This document shows, in pieces, positions 8,701 through 17,236 of a stretch of 64,000 bases of DNA. Within the stretch, counting starts at the first letter, position 1. Every line of letters begins with the position of its first letter. The stretch is from NCBI RefSeq assembly GCF_000411555.1, contig NZ_KE150486.1, forward strand, positions 62,001-126,000, given 5' to 3'. The notes under the pieces are model-generated. The model saw only the letters and a list, made by a program, of their open reading frames with translations, was not told the DNA's origin and did no database searches. The stretch is from Atopobium sp. oral taxon 199 str. F0494. Lineage in GTDB: Bacteria > Actinomycetota > Coriobacteriia > Coriobacteriales > Atopobiaceae. A program made the position numbers and the translations under genes.

Positions 8701-9765
8701 ATGAACACGGGTTTTTCGCTTTATTGCGCAAACGGATATGAAACAAATGTGACAGTTGTTGCGAAAGCAAAAGCCGCCGGTTGTCGGTACGCATTCACTT
8801 CTTTGCACATACCGGAAGAAGAGGGGATTGATTATCGCGCGGAGACCGTGCGTTTGCTGAAGCTTTGTAAAGATGCCGGTATTGATCTTATCGCTGACAT
8901 CTCTCCGGTCACTTTGGGGAAATTAGGCATTACGGATTTTACCTGCCTTAAAGAGTTTGGAATTACGTACGTGCGTCTTGATTTTGGGTTTTCAGCCAAA
9001 GAGACGGTGACGCTGTCAAAGAGATTCCACATAGTGTTCAACGCATCTACTATTTTGCATAAGGATATTATTGCATGGCAGGCGGCAGGAGCGGACTTTA
9101 CGCGTTTTACGGCGTGTCATAATTTTTACCCCAAGCGATTTAGCGCACTTTCGCTTGAGCGCGTGGCTACAATCAATGAGCGCCTTAAAACACAGGGCTT
9201 TCAGACCATAGCGTTTGTGCCGGGAGAAACCTATCGAGGACCCCTACATGAGGGGCTGCCCACCGTTGAAAGTCATCGTGGAGATACCGGCGACAAGTTG
9301 GTGTGCGATATGCTGGCATTATATGATGCCGCTGCCGATGTGGTAATGATTGGAGATTCTGACGTATCGCATGAGGTTTGGAACCGTATAAGACAACTTG
9401 GCGAGAATTGCTTGGAGATCCGAGCAAAGTTGTCGCCGGAATATGAGTATCTGTACGACAGAGATCAGCATGACCGTCCTGATTCGTCAGAGTACTTTAT
9501 TAGGTCGCAGGAGTCGCGTCTGTGGAAGGATGCTCCGGTTTATGGACCGACTGTCAAACCTGTTGAAAGCACTGTTGAAAGCGTGCCTGCGGGTACGGTG
9601 CTGGTAAGCAATTCCGCCTACGGACGCTATGCCGGTGAGCTCTCCATTGCGCGTACCGAACGTCCCTTGGATGCCCGTGACACCGTTGCAGGACACGTGG
9701 TTGCTGCTGATATGGAATTTTTGCCGTACCTGCATTCGGGACGGGGATTTAAGCTTATCCGTTAA
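8701..9765 (+). CDS. mupG: DUF871 protein, probable 6-phospho-N-acetylmuramidase MupG
   Basis: The 354-residue protein has the DUF871 layout: a TIM-barrel N-terminal part (GFSLYCANGYETN, FTSLHIPEE, LIADISP, the conserved FTACHNFYPK near residues 138-147) and a C-terminal cyclophilin-like domain ending GRYAGELSIARTERPLDARD. The characterised member, S. aureus MupG, cleaves MurNAc-6-phosphate-GlcNAc inside the cell and is encoded with murQ and murP. The same trio here supports the assignment. Cytoplasmic, no signal peptide. It probably shares the PTS transcript, with a hairpin in between. Confidence 0.82.
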   Translation: MNTGFSLYCANGYETNVTVVAKAKAAGCRYAFTSLHIPEEEGIDYRAETVRLLKLCKDAGIDLIADISPVTLGKLGITDFTCLKEFGITYVRLDFGFSAKETVTLSKRFHIVFNASTILHKDIIAWQAAGADFTRFTACHNFYPKRFSALSLERVATINERLKTQGFQTIAFVPGETYRGPLHEGLPTVESHRGDTGDKLVCDMLALYDAAADVVMIGDSDVSHEVWNRIRQLGENCLEIRAKLSPEYEYLYDRDQHDRPDSSEYFIRSQESRLWKDAPVYGPTVKPVESTVESVPAGTVLVSNSAYGRYAGELSIARTERPLDARDTVAGHVVAADMEFLPYLHSGRGFKLIR

Positions 9766-9795
9766 ATGTTTAAGCCCCAAGACCTTCTCGACATC

Positions 9796-9825
9796 TTTCC
9801 AACAGTGCGGATGTGGAGGTATAAT
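9796..9825 (+). promoter_or_regulatory. Sigma-70-type promoter of the cysteine-peptidase-like gene
   Basis: A perfect TATAAT at 9820-9825 is preceded by TTTCCA at 9796-9801 with an 18-base spacer. It would start transcription about 105 bases upstream of the gene at 9940, giving the AT-rich gene pair its own promoter separate from the muramic-acid cluster. Confidence 0.55.
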
Positions 9826-9939
9826 GATGTTTTAAATACTGAGCTACGAATGATATGTCGCAGCTGATTGTGATGGCTTTAAGTTCGTTTTTCCGGTGAC
9901 AGAAAAGGCATGGTAGTGTCAGGCGGAAAGGAAGTTGTC

Positions 9940-11097
9940 ATGAAGGTTAGTAGACGGGCGTTTCTTCTTATTGCAGCATATGCCGCTTCTCTTATCGGAG
10001 CGCCAAGGACTGTGCTTGCGGCGGGAAAGAAAGAATCGAACAGGGTTCAGTTTACAGAAGAAATGGCGCTTGAGTTCGCTAAGACATTCGTCCAAGGTAT
10101 GGGAGAAACTTCTGGCCTTGTGCCTACTGGGACTACGAAAATCTATGATCCTGATTTGGGTGCCATCGGATATATAGTTGATATAGCTGATACGTTCGGA
10201 AGTCCTCATGGATATATTATTTACGACGTGACTGATGACAGTTTGATTTCCGAATACTCTTTTGAACCTGATGTGATTAGTCCGTATGCATCAGTTTCTC
10301 AAGATGTACCTATGCTTTATCGTGATGATGACTCTTCGGTAATTGCTCTCAAGACAGGACCGTTCTCCTACGTTGCTGTTGAGAGGGATTCTGGGATAGT
10401 CCTTAGCGCTCCAGAGCCGTATGGGTATGATTCGGATGCGGTTATTCCGCTGAGTAGTACTCCTGATTCGGGCAGTTGGAATGATATATTTTTTGCAGAC
10501 AATCTCTCAGTAAATCCTAGATTCAAGATTATTGAGAAAGCATATTCCTCAGGAGAGTTTATTGCTTATCGAGAAGATATCATCAAACAAAAAACAAAAA
10601 GTTATGCATGTGGTGTTTCGGCTTTGTTATGCTGCGCAGAGTTCTATATTCCAGCTGAATCATTTTTTAAGTATGGAACAAAATACCATTACGATACTCT
10701 TTGGTCACTTTCTAATACTAAAGAGATCTATTCGTCAGGTGGAGTTAAATTTGGCTCTACTAATTTTAGTGACTTGGGTCCCGCATTAGTTTCATATTGT
10801 TCGCAGTATTGGCAAACGATACAGTTTGAATCTTCGACAACTCCTGTATTTTTAAAATTTAAAAATACAGTTATTAGCAAAAACTTTGGAATCTTTGGTT
10901 GTGGAATTAATCAAAATGGACAGCGTAAAGGACATATCATGCCAGTTGAAGGATATATGCGGTTTCAAATTGCAGAGTCTATGGGGAGTTTTATGGCCGC
11001 TCTTTGTGTGTCGGACGGATGGTATGGCACAGCTCGATACCTTAACCCTAACTATGCAAGATATACTGATACTTTCGGTGTATTTTTTTCACGATAG
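9940..11097 (+). CDS. Tat-exported papain-like (C39/C10-like) cysteine peptidase, putative
   Basis: The 385-residue reading starts at the ATG preceded by AAGGAAG (an earlier in-frame ATG at 9910 lacks this). The N-terminus has a twin-arginine signal, SRRAFLL, a hydrophobic core and a VLAAG cleavage region, so the protein is exported folded. The middle is a pro-domain-like beta-rich region. The C-terminal third carries a plausible catalytic set: C224 in YACGVSALLC, H332 in KGHIMPVEGY and D359 in VSDGWYGT, in the order expected for clan CA peptidases. I recognise the fold type, not a named family. Base composition is clearly more AT-rich than the neighbours, which hints at acquisition. It is followed after 11 bases by a small membrane protein. 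Confidence 0.6.
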   Translation: MKVSRRAFLLIAAYAASLIGAPRTVLAAGKKESNRVQFTEEMALEFAKTFVQGMGETSGLVPTGTTKIYDPDLGAIGYIVDIADTFGSPHGYIIYDVTDDSLISEYSFEPDVISPYASVSQDVPMLYRDDDSSVIALKTGPFSYVAVERDSGIVLSAPEPYGYDSDAVIPLSSTPDSGSWNDIFFADNLSVNPRFKIIEKAYSSGEFIAYREDIIKQKTKSYACGVSALLCCAEFYIPAESFFKYGTKYHYDTLWSLSNTKEIYSSGGVKFGSTNFSDLGPALVSYCSQYWQTIQFESSTTPVFLKFKNTVISKNFGIFGCGINQNGQRKGHIMPVEGYMRFQIAESMGSFMAALCVSDGWYGTARYLNPNYARYTDTFGVFFSR

Positions 11098-11108
11098 ACA
11101 GTGTGTCC

Positions 11109-11561
11109 ATGAGTATTTTAAGGAAGTATTTCCATATATTTTTAATTACAGTAGTCTTTCTTTTGATTGGAACCATTTGTATGATCTACAAAAAGGTTGA
11201 TGAAGAAAGAAGTATAGGTCATAAGGTGGGAGACTCTTACCTGCTTTGTGTAACGGGTCATATTGTCAGCATTGACGAGGAGGTAAATACCTTTCAACTA
11301 CGCGTGCTCGTCGAGGATGGCTCTGAGAGAGTCTTAACCGTGCATTTTGGTGAAAAACCTGTGAGCGGTGTTCTGGTAAATGTATCTGACTACAAAATTG
11401 GGGACCGTGTCACGATAAGTTATTTTCCCTATGATCGTAAAGGATCATATATTGATGCCGATTCTATCGAAATCTTTGACGAACAGCGAGATCGGGTGTG
11501 GGAAGATGAGCAAACACCAAAGATACATACTGATAAGAGAGAGCATAGGGAGGGTTCATAA
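11109..11561 (+). CDS. Small membrane-anchored protein, unknown function
   Basis: I do not recognise this 150-residue protein. It opens with about 20 hydrophobic residues (FHIFLITVVFLLIGTICMIY), giving one membrane anchor, followed by an extracytoplasmic domain with alternating beta-strand pattern (LLCVTGHIVSIDEEVNTFQL, ERVLTVHF, KIGDRVTISYF) that resembles a small OB-like barrel, and a charged tail. An in-frame GTG lies two codons upstream. No strong ribosome site is visible, so it may be translated by coupling to the peptidase-like gene 11 bases upstream. It shares that gene's AT-rich composition. Confidence 0.6.
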   Translation: MSILRKYFHIFLITVVFLLIGTICMIYKKVDEERSIGHKVGDSYLLCVTGHIVSIDEEVNTFQLRVLVEDGSERVLTVHFGEKPVSGVLVNVSDYKIGDRVTISYFPYDRKGSYIDADSIEIFDEQRDRVWEDEQTPKIHTDKREHREGS

Positions 11562-11567
11562 GAGACC

Positions 11568-12992
11568 TTACGCCGTTTGCACTTCCAGGCATTTCTCCAG
11601 ATCAGCCTCTTGATGTGCTCGCGCCCATGCAGAGGACGCAAGGTCGTCAGGTGAAAGTCCAAGCAAGCGAGCGCGGCGGCAATTGATGTTCTCGGGGCGG
11701 TGGTGCAGCCAAATGGAAATCCCCAGCGACCACAGAGGCAACAGATACAAAAATGATGCTGCCAGAAGGCTCATAGAGGGCGCACCAATAGCTGAAAGTA
11801 CCGAGATGTTTGAGATGGACCAGGGAACCAAAGGAGCCAAGATAACGGCACTATTTTCGATATCAAGGGCAAGTGCGCTTGAAGATTTTTCCGTATGCTC
11901 GCAAAGGTTGTTGGTCAACATGATGGAAAGCGTTTGATTACAGGAGACCATTGAAGTAAACATGCTGGTAATAAGGATGCTCAGGAAAGGCGTGGATTTA
12001 TCGCTGAGGTCGGCGACCATTTCGCACATACGTCTGAGTAGATGCGTGCTTTGGAAGAGTCCGGCGTAGCTTGAAGAAATGGCAACAATAAGCACTACGT
12101 TCAGCATCGAGAATACCCCGCCGCCGTTGACCATGTTGGCGACGGTAGCTCCCGGGGCGCGTAGACCAAAAAGCAGGATTCGAGGGAGCTCCATGATGGG
12201 AACGTGCTGGACAAAGATACAGATGCCACAGGCGAGCAGGAGGCTGGAGAGCATGGTAATAATGACATCGACCTTCAAAAGGGCAAGAACAATTACCAAA
12301 ATAGCGGGTGCGAGCGCGACCCATGAAAGACGAAATGCGCGTGAAAGAATGGCGGTGACATCAGGCACTGCCCCTGAGCCGCCCATGAACGTATCCCAGG
12401 CAACATAGATGAGGCAGGCAATGATAAAGGGAACAACACTAGTCCGGAGCATGCGGCCGATATTTTTGGATAGGTTGGTGTCGGTGAGCTGAGAAACCAG
12501 CAGGGCGCTTGTGGACATAGGGGAGCAGCGGTCGCCAAAATAGCTGCCGGCGAGTACCGCGCCACCGATAATCAGTTCATTAGCATTGATGGCGCGACCT
12601 ATGGACATGCAGATAATGCCCATGGTAGCCGCAGTTCCAAAGGCGGTACCGATAAGCATTGACATCATGGAGCACAGAAGGAAGGTTGCCAGTACAAAAA
12701 TTGAAGGTGAGAGCAGGTTGGATGAAATGCTGACAATCTCAGGGATGGTCCCCGACGCCCGCCATGCAGCGCTCATAGCGCCCACAATAGCAAAAAGCGC
12801 AATGACGGCGCGGACTTCCCAGATTGATTCTGCCGCGGAAAGCAAAAGCGTTTTTGCGGAGATGCCGCGGGAAACGCCATAGCCAAAAAAGAGGAAGAAG
12901 CCGATAAGTAAGATAGAGATAAGTGGAACGGACAGGACAGTGCCGATAATAAGCAACACGGCAAAGGCGCCAATAACCACAAATTCTGTCAT
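11568..12992 (-). CDS. NhaC-family Na+/H+ antiporter
   Basis: The 474-residue protein is an integral membrane transporter with about 11-12 hydrophobic segments. The block MLIGTAFGTAATMGIICMSIG followed by VLAGSYFGDRCSPMSTSALLVS matches the NhaC antiporter core (GSxFGDxxSPxS). Members exchange sodium for protons, sometimes coupled to organic acids. The ATG follows AGGGAG. It is divergent from a LysR regulator across a 147-base gap, so that regulator is its likely controller. Its 3' end converges on the small membrane gene with a 6-base gap. Confidence 0.85.
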   Translation of the reverse strand: MTEFVVIGAFAVLLIIGTVLSVPLISILLIGFFLFFGYGVSRGISAKTLLLSAAESIWEVRAVIALFAIVGAMSAAWRASGTIPEIVSISSNLLSPSIFVLATFLLCSMMSMLIGTAFGTAATMGIICMSIGRAINANELIIGGAVLAGSYFGDRCSPMSTSALLVSQLTDTNLSKNIGRMLRTSVVPFIIACLIYVAWDTFMGGSGAVPDVTAILSRAFRLSWVALAPAILVIVLALLKVDVIITMLSSLLLACGICIFVQHVPIMELPRILLFGLRAPGATVANMVNGGGVFSMLNVVLIVAISSSYAGLFQSTHLLRRMCEMVADLSDKSTPFLSILITSMFTSMVSCNQTLSIMLTNNLCEHTEKSSSALALDIENSAVILAPLVPWSISNISVLSAIGAPSMSLLAASFLYLLPLWSLGISIWLHHRPENINCRRARLLGLSPDDLASSAWARAHQEADLEKCLEVQTA

Positions 12993-13061
12993 GCAACCAA
13001 CTCCCTGAAACCCTGCCTTTCAAGGTATAGCGTACGTGCTCAAAAAAGATATGTCTAACTG

Positions 13062-13090
13062 TTTTCATTGGTCATTATTACAGATAAAAT
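13062..13090 (+). promoter_or_regulatory. Candidate promoter of the LysR gene
   Basis: TTTTCA at 13062-13067, a 17-base spacer and TAAAAT at 13085-13090 lie about 50 bases upstream of the LysR start, in the gap shared with the divergent antiporter gene. LysR proteins usually bind such gaps and autoregulate. Confidence 0.45.
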
Positions 13091-13139
13091 TTGTGTTAAG
13101 TTGAACTGGAAAACAAGAGAACATACGCTTGGAGACGGT

Positions 13140-14090
13140 ATGAACTTCCAAACCATGGACTACTTTGTAGCTGTTGCTGAGGAGCGCAGTTTTACGCGGG
13201 CCGCCGAGCGGCTTAATGTAACGCAGCAGACGCTTTCGGCAAATATCGCTCAGGCAGAAAAGGAGCTCGGTACCAGGCTGCTTGATCGCAGCGTACCGCT
13301 GACGTTGACCTACGCGGGGGAAGAGTTTCTCAAATACGCGCGGCGCTTCCAGACCACACGCCGTGCCATGCGTCAGGAGTTCAGAGATATTTCGGGCAAT
13401 GAGCGTGGACGCCTGCGTGTTGGCGTAACGGCGACACGCGGCCATATCATCATGCCGCGCTCGATAGCAGCCTTTCAAAAGCAACATCCTCTCATCTCCA
13501 TCGAGTTGCATGAAGGGGAGAATGACCAGCTTGTGGAATGGCTTTCAGGCGGCCAGCTTGACCTTGTGGTGGCTACTATAAAAGATCATGCCTATGATTT
13601 AGTGATTCATGATCTTTTTCGCGAGAAAATCGTGCTGGTCGTAGCCCATAGTCTTCTGAGCGAACTGTATGGAAACGACGCTGAGGGGCTTGTCGCCAAG
13701 GTTGAGAAAACCAACAATCTCTCATCTTTTGCGGATCTTCCGTTTTTGACGGTGGGGAAGCGAGATGTCGCGGGCAATTTGGCTCGACAAGCGTTTGCGA
13801 GTGCGGGCATTACGCCGCATATCAAAGTCATGTCTCGAAACTCGGAAACCCTTTTGGCTCTGGCATTGCGCGGTGTCGGCGCTTGTTTTCTGCCATCCGA
13901 GCTGATTGCCTCTACATTCGCAAATCCCGAGGACGCGGGCTTGTATGTGATAGAGCTTGGCCGAAACATGACCTATTCCGTAAGTGTTGCATGGCGAAAG
14001 GCCGAACATGTATGGAGCGCCATCACGTCTTTTGACGAGGTGCTTAAAGAACAGCTTACGGAAGTCGCTTCTGAGACGAGCGCTTCATGA
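13140..14090 (+). CDS. LysR-family transcriptional regulator
   Basis: The 316-residue protein has the LysR winged helix at residues 1-60 (MDYFVAVAEERSFTRAAERL, VTQQTLSANIAQAEKELG) and a periplasmic-binding-protein-like effector domain beginning GRLRVGVTATRG. The start at 13140 is chosen because GGAG lies just upstream and because the helix-turn-helix begins right after it; a longer in-frame reading to 13068 is unlikely. Being divergent from the NhaC-type antiporter, it probably controls that gene. The effector is unknown. Its stop overlaps the start of the pseudouridine synthase gene (ATGA). Confidence 0.9.
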   Translation: MNFQTMDYFVAVAEERSFTRAAERLNVTQQTLSANIAQAEKELGTRLLDRSVPLTLTYAGEEFLKYARRFQTTRRAMRQEFRDISGNERGRLRVGVTATRGHIIMPRSIAAFQKQHPLISIELHEGENDQLVEWLSGGQLDLVVATIKDHAYDLVIHDLFREKIVLVVAHSLLSELYGNDAEGLVAKVEKTNNLSSFADLPFLTVGKRDVAGNLARQAFASAGITPHIKVMSRNSETLLALALRGVGACFLPSELIASTFANPEDAGLYVIELGRNMTYSVSVAWRKAEHVWSAITSFDEVLKEQLTEVASETSAS

Positions 14091-14809
14091 GCGGCCCCGT
14101 GAGTAACTTCATGAGTGCTCCCGTGAGTGTCATCTACCAGGACGACTACATCCTTGCGGTTGATAAGCGCGCTGGCACACTTATCCATAGCGACGGTACA
14201 GCGCGTACCTCCGGCGTTGCCGCTGAAACTCTGACCGATCAAGTCCGCGCGTACCTGGAGGGCAACGGCTGTTTGCAACAGGCGCGCAATCTTCAAGCGC
14301 TGCACCGTCTTGACAGGGATACCACGGGCATCGTGCTCTTCTCGCTTAACAAGGAAACGCAGTCGCTGTTTGACGCGCTGATAAGCAACCGTGACCTGCA
14401 CAAATACTATCTCGCGATAGTGAGGGGAGAATTTCCGGAAAAGGAGCGTGACATCGCGTTGCCGCTTGGAAAAGACCGCCACGATGCCCGGAAGATGCGC
14501 GTATCAAAGACGGGAAAGCCAGCGTTGACACATGTCAGACGTCTTGAGGTGCGCTGTGAGGATTCAGGTAAACGCTCTCTTATGCTCATCGAGTTGGGTA
14601 CGGGAAGAAAGCATCAGATTCGCGTGCACTTCTCGGCATTGGGCTTTCCGATTGTCGGGGATTGCCTGTATGGAGACGCCGCTTCTCGGGAGCCGCTTAT
14701 GCTGCACGCCTATGAGCTCGTGTTTATTCATCCTGTAACGGGTGAGAATCATACGTTGCGGACGGAGTGGCCCGCGCTTTTTTCCGGCTGGAGCGTGCAG
14801 AATCTCTAA
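14087..14809 (+). CDS. RluA-family pseudouridine synthase
   Basis: The 240-residue enzyme isomerises uridine to pseudouridine in rRNA or tRNA. The catalytic motif LHRLDRDTTGIVLF is present around residue 65-70 with the essential aspartate, along with the ILAVDKRAGTLIHSD start block and GRKHQIRVHFSALGFPIVGDCLYG. No S4 domain is present, so it belongs to the short RluA/TruC-like group; the target base cannot be told from sequence. The start overlaps the LysR gene by four bases, suggesting cotranscription. An internal ATG at 14120 is an alternative start. Confidence 0.88.
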   Translation: MSGPVSNFMSAPVSVIYQDDYILAVDKRAGTLIHSDGTARTSGVAAETLTDQVRAYLEGNGCLQQARNLQALHRLDRDTTGIVLFSLNKETQSLFDALISNRDLHKYYLAIVRGEFPEKERDIALPLGKDRHDARKMRVSKTGKPALTHVRRLEVRCEDSGKRSLMLIELGTGRKHQIRVHFSALGFPIVGDCLYGDAASREPLMLHAYELVFIHPVTGENHTLRTEWPALFSGWSVQNL

Positions 14810-14942
14810 AAGTCGGTCATACTAGACCATAAGGTGAAATCGTTGCGCGTGTGATGATTGTTGACGCGCGTACAGGCAGGTAGACGATTTCTGTCGGCAG
14901 CGTATGAGGGATGCGCCGCCGAGACAAAGCGAGGGGGATTTC

Positions 14943-16541
14943 ATGCCAGGTACTATGCGTGGTGTGTACACTAATCTTACGGAGATTCGCCGTAAGGTGT
15001 TTCGAGAGGTTTCCAAACTTGCCTATGAAAGTGGCGAGAAGCCCCTTGAGGACGTAGCTCACAAGATGGAAAATCTCCCGTATGCTATCGTTCCGGGAGA
15101 AATTGCAACCTATCGCGAAAGCGTGTTTTTGGAGCGCGCGGTGGCCGGAGAGCGCGTGCGCATGACTATGGGTATGCCGATGCAGGGTGTCGACCATCCC
15201 GAGCACCTCTCCGAAGGCATTGAAAAAGCCGCTATTCCTGAGGTGTACTACCAGCCCCCGCTCATCAATATCATCAAATTCGCCTGCAATGCCTGCGAAG
15301 ATAATGTGTTTCGCGTGTCAAACGCCTGTCAGGGTTGCCTTGCGCACCCGTGCCGCGAAATCTGTCCCAAGGGCGCCATCAGCTTTGTCGACAAAAAAGC
15401 CTTTATCGATCAGGAAAAGTGCATCAAGTGCGGTATGTGCGAGAAGGTCTGTCCGTATCATGCTATCTTGCACCACCTGCGTCCCTGCGCCGAGGCGTGC
15501 GGCATGCATGCTATTGGCTCCGATGAGTACGGCCGCGCAGACATTGATTACGAGAAGTGCGTTTCCTGCGGACAATGTCTGGTCAACTGCCCCTTCGGCG
15601 CCATTGCCGACAAGAGCCAGATCTTTCAGGTTATTACCGCTATCAACCAGGGAAACGAGGTCATCGCGACAGTCGCGCCTTCATTTGTCGGTCAGTTTGG
15701 CAAAGGCAGTGTCGGTAAGCTCCGCGAGGCGTTCAAGCAGCTTGGCTTTGCTGGTCTTGAAGAGGTTGCAACCGGTGCTGACATGTGTACAGTGCAGGAA
15801 GCCGAAGACTTTTTAGATGAGGTGCCTGAGAAACTTCCGTTTATGGGTACAAGCTGCTGTCCGTCCTGGTCAGTCATGGCAAAGATGGAATTTCCCGATA
15901 ATGCGGACGCCATTTCGATGGCGCTGACGCCCATGGTTTTGTCGGCGCGTCTGATACGCAAACAGCACCCCAAAGCGAAGATTGTCTTTGTAGGACCGTG
16001 TTCTGCCAAGAAGTTGGAAGCCATGCGTCGTTCCGTTAAATCCGAGGTCGATTTTGTTCTGACCTTTGAAGAGCTTGCCGGCATGATGGAGGCAAAGGAT
16101 ATCAAGTTCGAGTCACTTGCTGACGATAAGAGCGATTTTGCAGCGTCATCACGGGACGGCCGAGGGTTTGCTGTTTCTGGTGGCGTCGCTACGGCCGTAG
16201 TCAACGCCATTCACGACAAACATCCCGATCTTGAGGTCCATGTTATGGCGGCGGAAGGCCTCGATAACTGCCGATCGATGATGAAAGACGCCGTTAAAGG
16301 CAAGTATCCGGGATATTTGCTGGAGGGCATGGCGTGCCCGGGAGGCTGCGTTGCCGGTGCCGGCACGCTTTCCGCTATCAATCGAGCTTCTGCTGCGGTA
16401 AAGCGCTACGCGAAGACGGCGGCTTTAGATGTTGCCACCAAAAACGAGTACAACCCGCTCATTCCCGAGCTTGCCGGCTCCGTTTCTCCTGAGGTTGAAA
16501 TCGCTGAGGTCAGAGAGGTACAGAAACCTAAAACAAAGTAA
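14943..16541 (+). CDS. Monomeric [FeFe]-hydrogenase-like protein with ferredoxin domain
   Basis: The 532-residue protein has an N-terminal cysteine-rich region (CNACED...CQGCLAHPCREICP), two classical 4Fe-4S motifs (CIKCGMCEKVCP and CVSCGQCLVNCP) and a C-terminal H-cluster domain. The three H-cluster motifs are L1 TSCCPSW (C305, C306), L2 VGPCSAKKLEA and L3 EGMACPGGCVAGAG. L2 and L3 differ from the classical MPCxxKxxE and GCxxGGGQP forms and are closer to the variant often called group B. Such proteins oxidise or evolve H2 or sense redox state; which applies here cannot be told. GAGGGGG precedes the chosen ATG. No hydEFG maturation genes are in the window. Confidence 0.85.
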   Translation: MPGTMRGVYTNLTEIRRKVFREVSKLAYESGEKPLEDVAHKMENLPYAIVPGEIATYRESVFLERAVAGERVRMTMGMPMQGVDHPEHLSEGIEKAAIPEVYYQPPLINIIKFACNACEDNVFRVSNACQGCLAHPCREICPKGAISFVDKKAFIDQEKCIKCGMCEKVCPYHAILHHLRPCAEACGMHAIGSDEYGRADIDYEKCVSCGQCLVNCPFGAIADKSQIFQVITAINQGNEVIATVAPSFVGQFGKGSVGKLREAFKQLGFAGLEEVATGADMCTVQEAEDFLDEVPEKLPFMGTSCCPSWSVMAKMEFPDNADAISMALTPMVLSARLIRKQHPKAKIVFVGPCSAKKLEAMRRSVKSEVDFVLTFEELAGMMEAKDIKFESLADDKSDFAASSRDGRGFAVSGGVATAVVNAIHDKHPDLEVHVMAAEGLDNCRSMMKDAVKGKYPGYLLEGMACPGGCVAGAGTLSAINRASAAVKRYAKTAALDVATKNEYNPLIPELAGSVSPEVEIAEVREVQKPKTK

Positions 16542-16665
16542 GCGACTTTGAAAAGTGTTGACTCTGCAAAGTGACTGATTCTGCAAAGTGGCTGGTTTCA
16601 GACTGCGGTGCTTGCGCCGAGAAAAACATGAGTTTGGCACTGCTCGGCGATGGCGGAAAATGACA

Positions 16666-16721
16666 CAAAAAACTTCGGCTGAGATTCAGACGCGGTTGCG
16701 CGAAACAATCAAAGCCGAAGT
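16666..16721 (-). terminator. Rho-independent terminator of the gene at 16765
   Basis: Read on the minus strand, ACTTCGGCT and AGCCGAAGT form a 9-bp perfect stem around a 32-base loop and are followed by six T. It lies about 45 bases beyond the stop codon at 16765. The rest of the gap 16542-16665 has only a short imperfect TCTGCAAAGTG repeat. Confidence 0.65.
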
Positions 16722-16764
16722 CAGGGTTTCCGATTAAGTTACGAGCATGAAGAAAAAAATAGGG

Positions 16765-17070
16765 TTAGTCCTTCGTATCTTTAACGGACTCATAGAAGGT
16801 CGCATGTGAAAATACGTCCTGGATAGTTTTTCCGTTAATGAAAGGAAGACTGAGGAACTCGTCAACGGTAGGGACAAGTTCAGAACAATCAACGAAATGG
16901 TTCTTGGAATTACGAATGCTGGTGTCTTGCGCGCGCCATGCTTCAAAATTAACGTCTGTGAGATAGTATACCTGGTTGCCGACCTTCATATATACCGAAT
17001 GATGATTATGCAGGTAGTCGGCCAGGTTCTCGTAAGAGATTTCAAGTGCCTCAGAACTTTTCTTGCCCAT
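16765..17070 (-). CDS. Small conserved-looking protein, unknown function
   Basis: I do not recognise this 101-residue protein. It is hydrophilic, with no signal or membrane segment, and has a mixed alpha/beta pattern with regions such as SYENLADYLHNHHSVYMKVGNQVYYLTDVNFEAWR. The start at 17070 is supported by GGAGAAAGGA a few bases upstream; a longer reading to 17118 lacks such a site. It stands alone between the hydrogenase-like gene (opposite strand) and a HAD phosphatase (same strand), with its own terminator. A clear ribosome site, clean start and terminator argue that it is a real gene. Confidence 0.65.
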   Translation of the reverse strand: MGKKSSEALEISYENLADYLHNHHSVYMKVGNQVYYLTDVNFEAWRAQDTSIRNSKNHFVDCSELVPTVDEFLSLPFINGKTIQDVFSHATFYESVKDTKD

Positions 17071-17236
17071 GATGCTATCCTTTCTCCGTAGATGGCAAAA
17101 CCATCTTGTGGGACGCACTTTTACTGAATATACCGCCTACCAGGCTTCACTATTCAAACGTTTTTGATTCATCGGTCAAACGTACGCTTTTGCACGGTAG
17201 GCGTACTATCTGCGCAGCGAGCGTGCGGCTTGCGGC

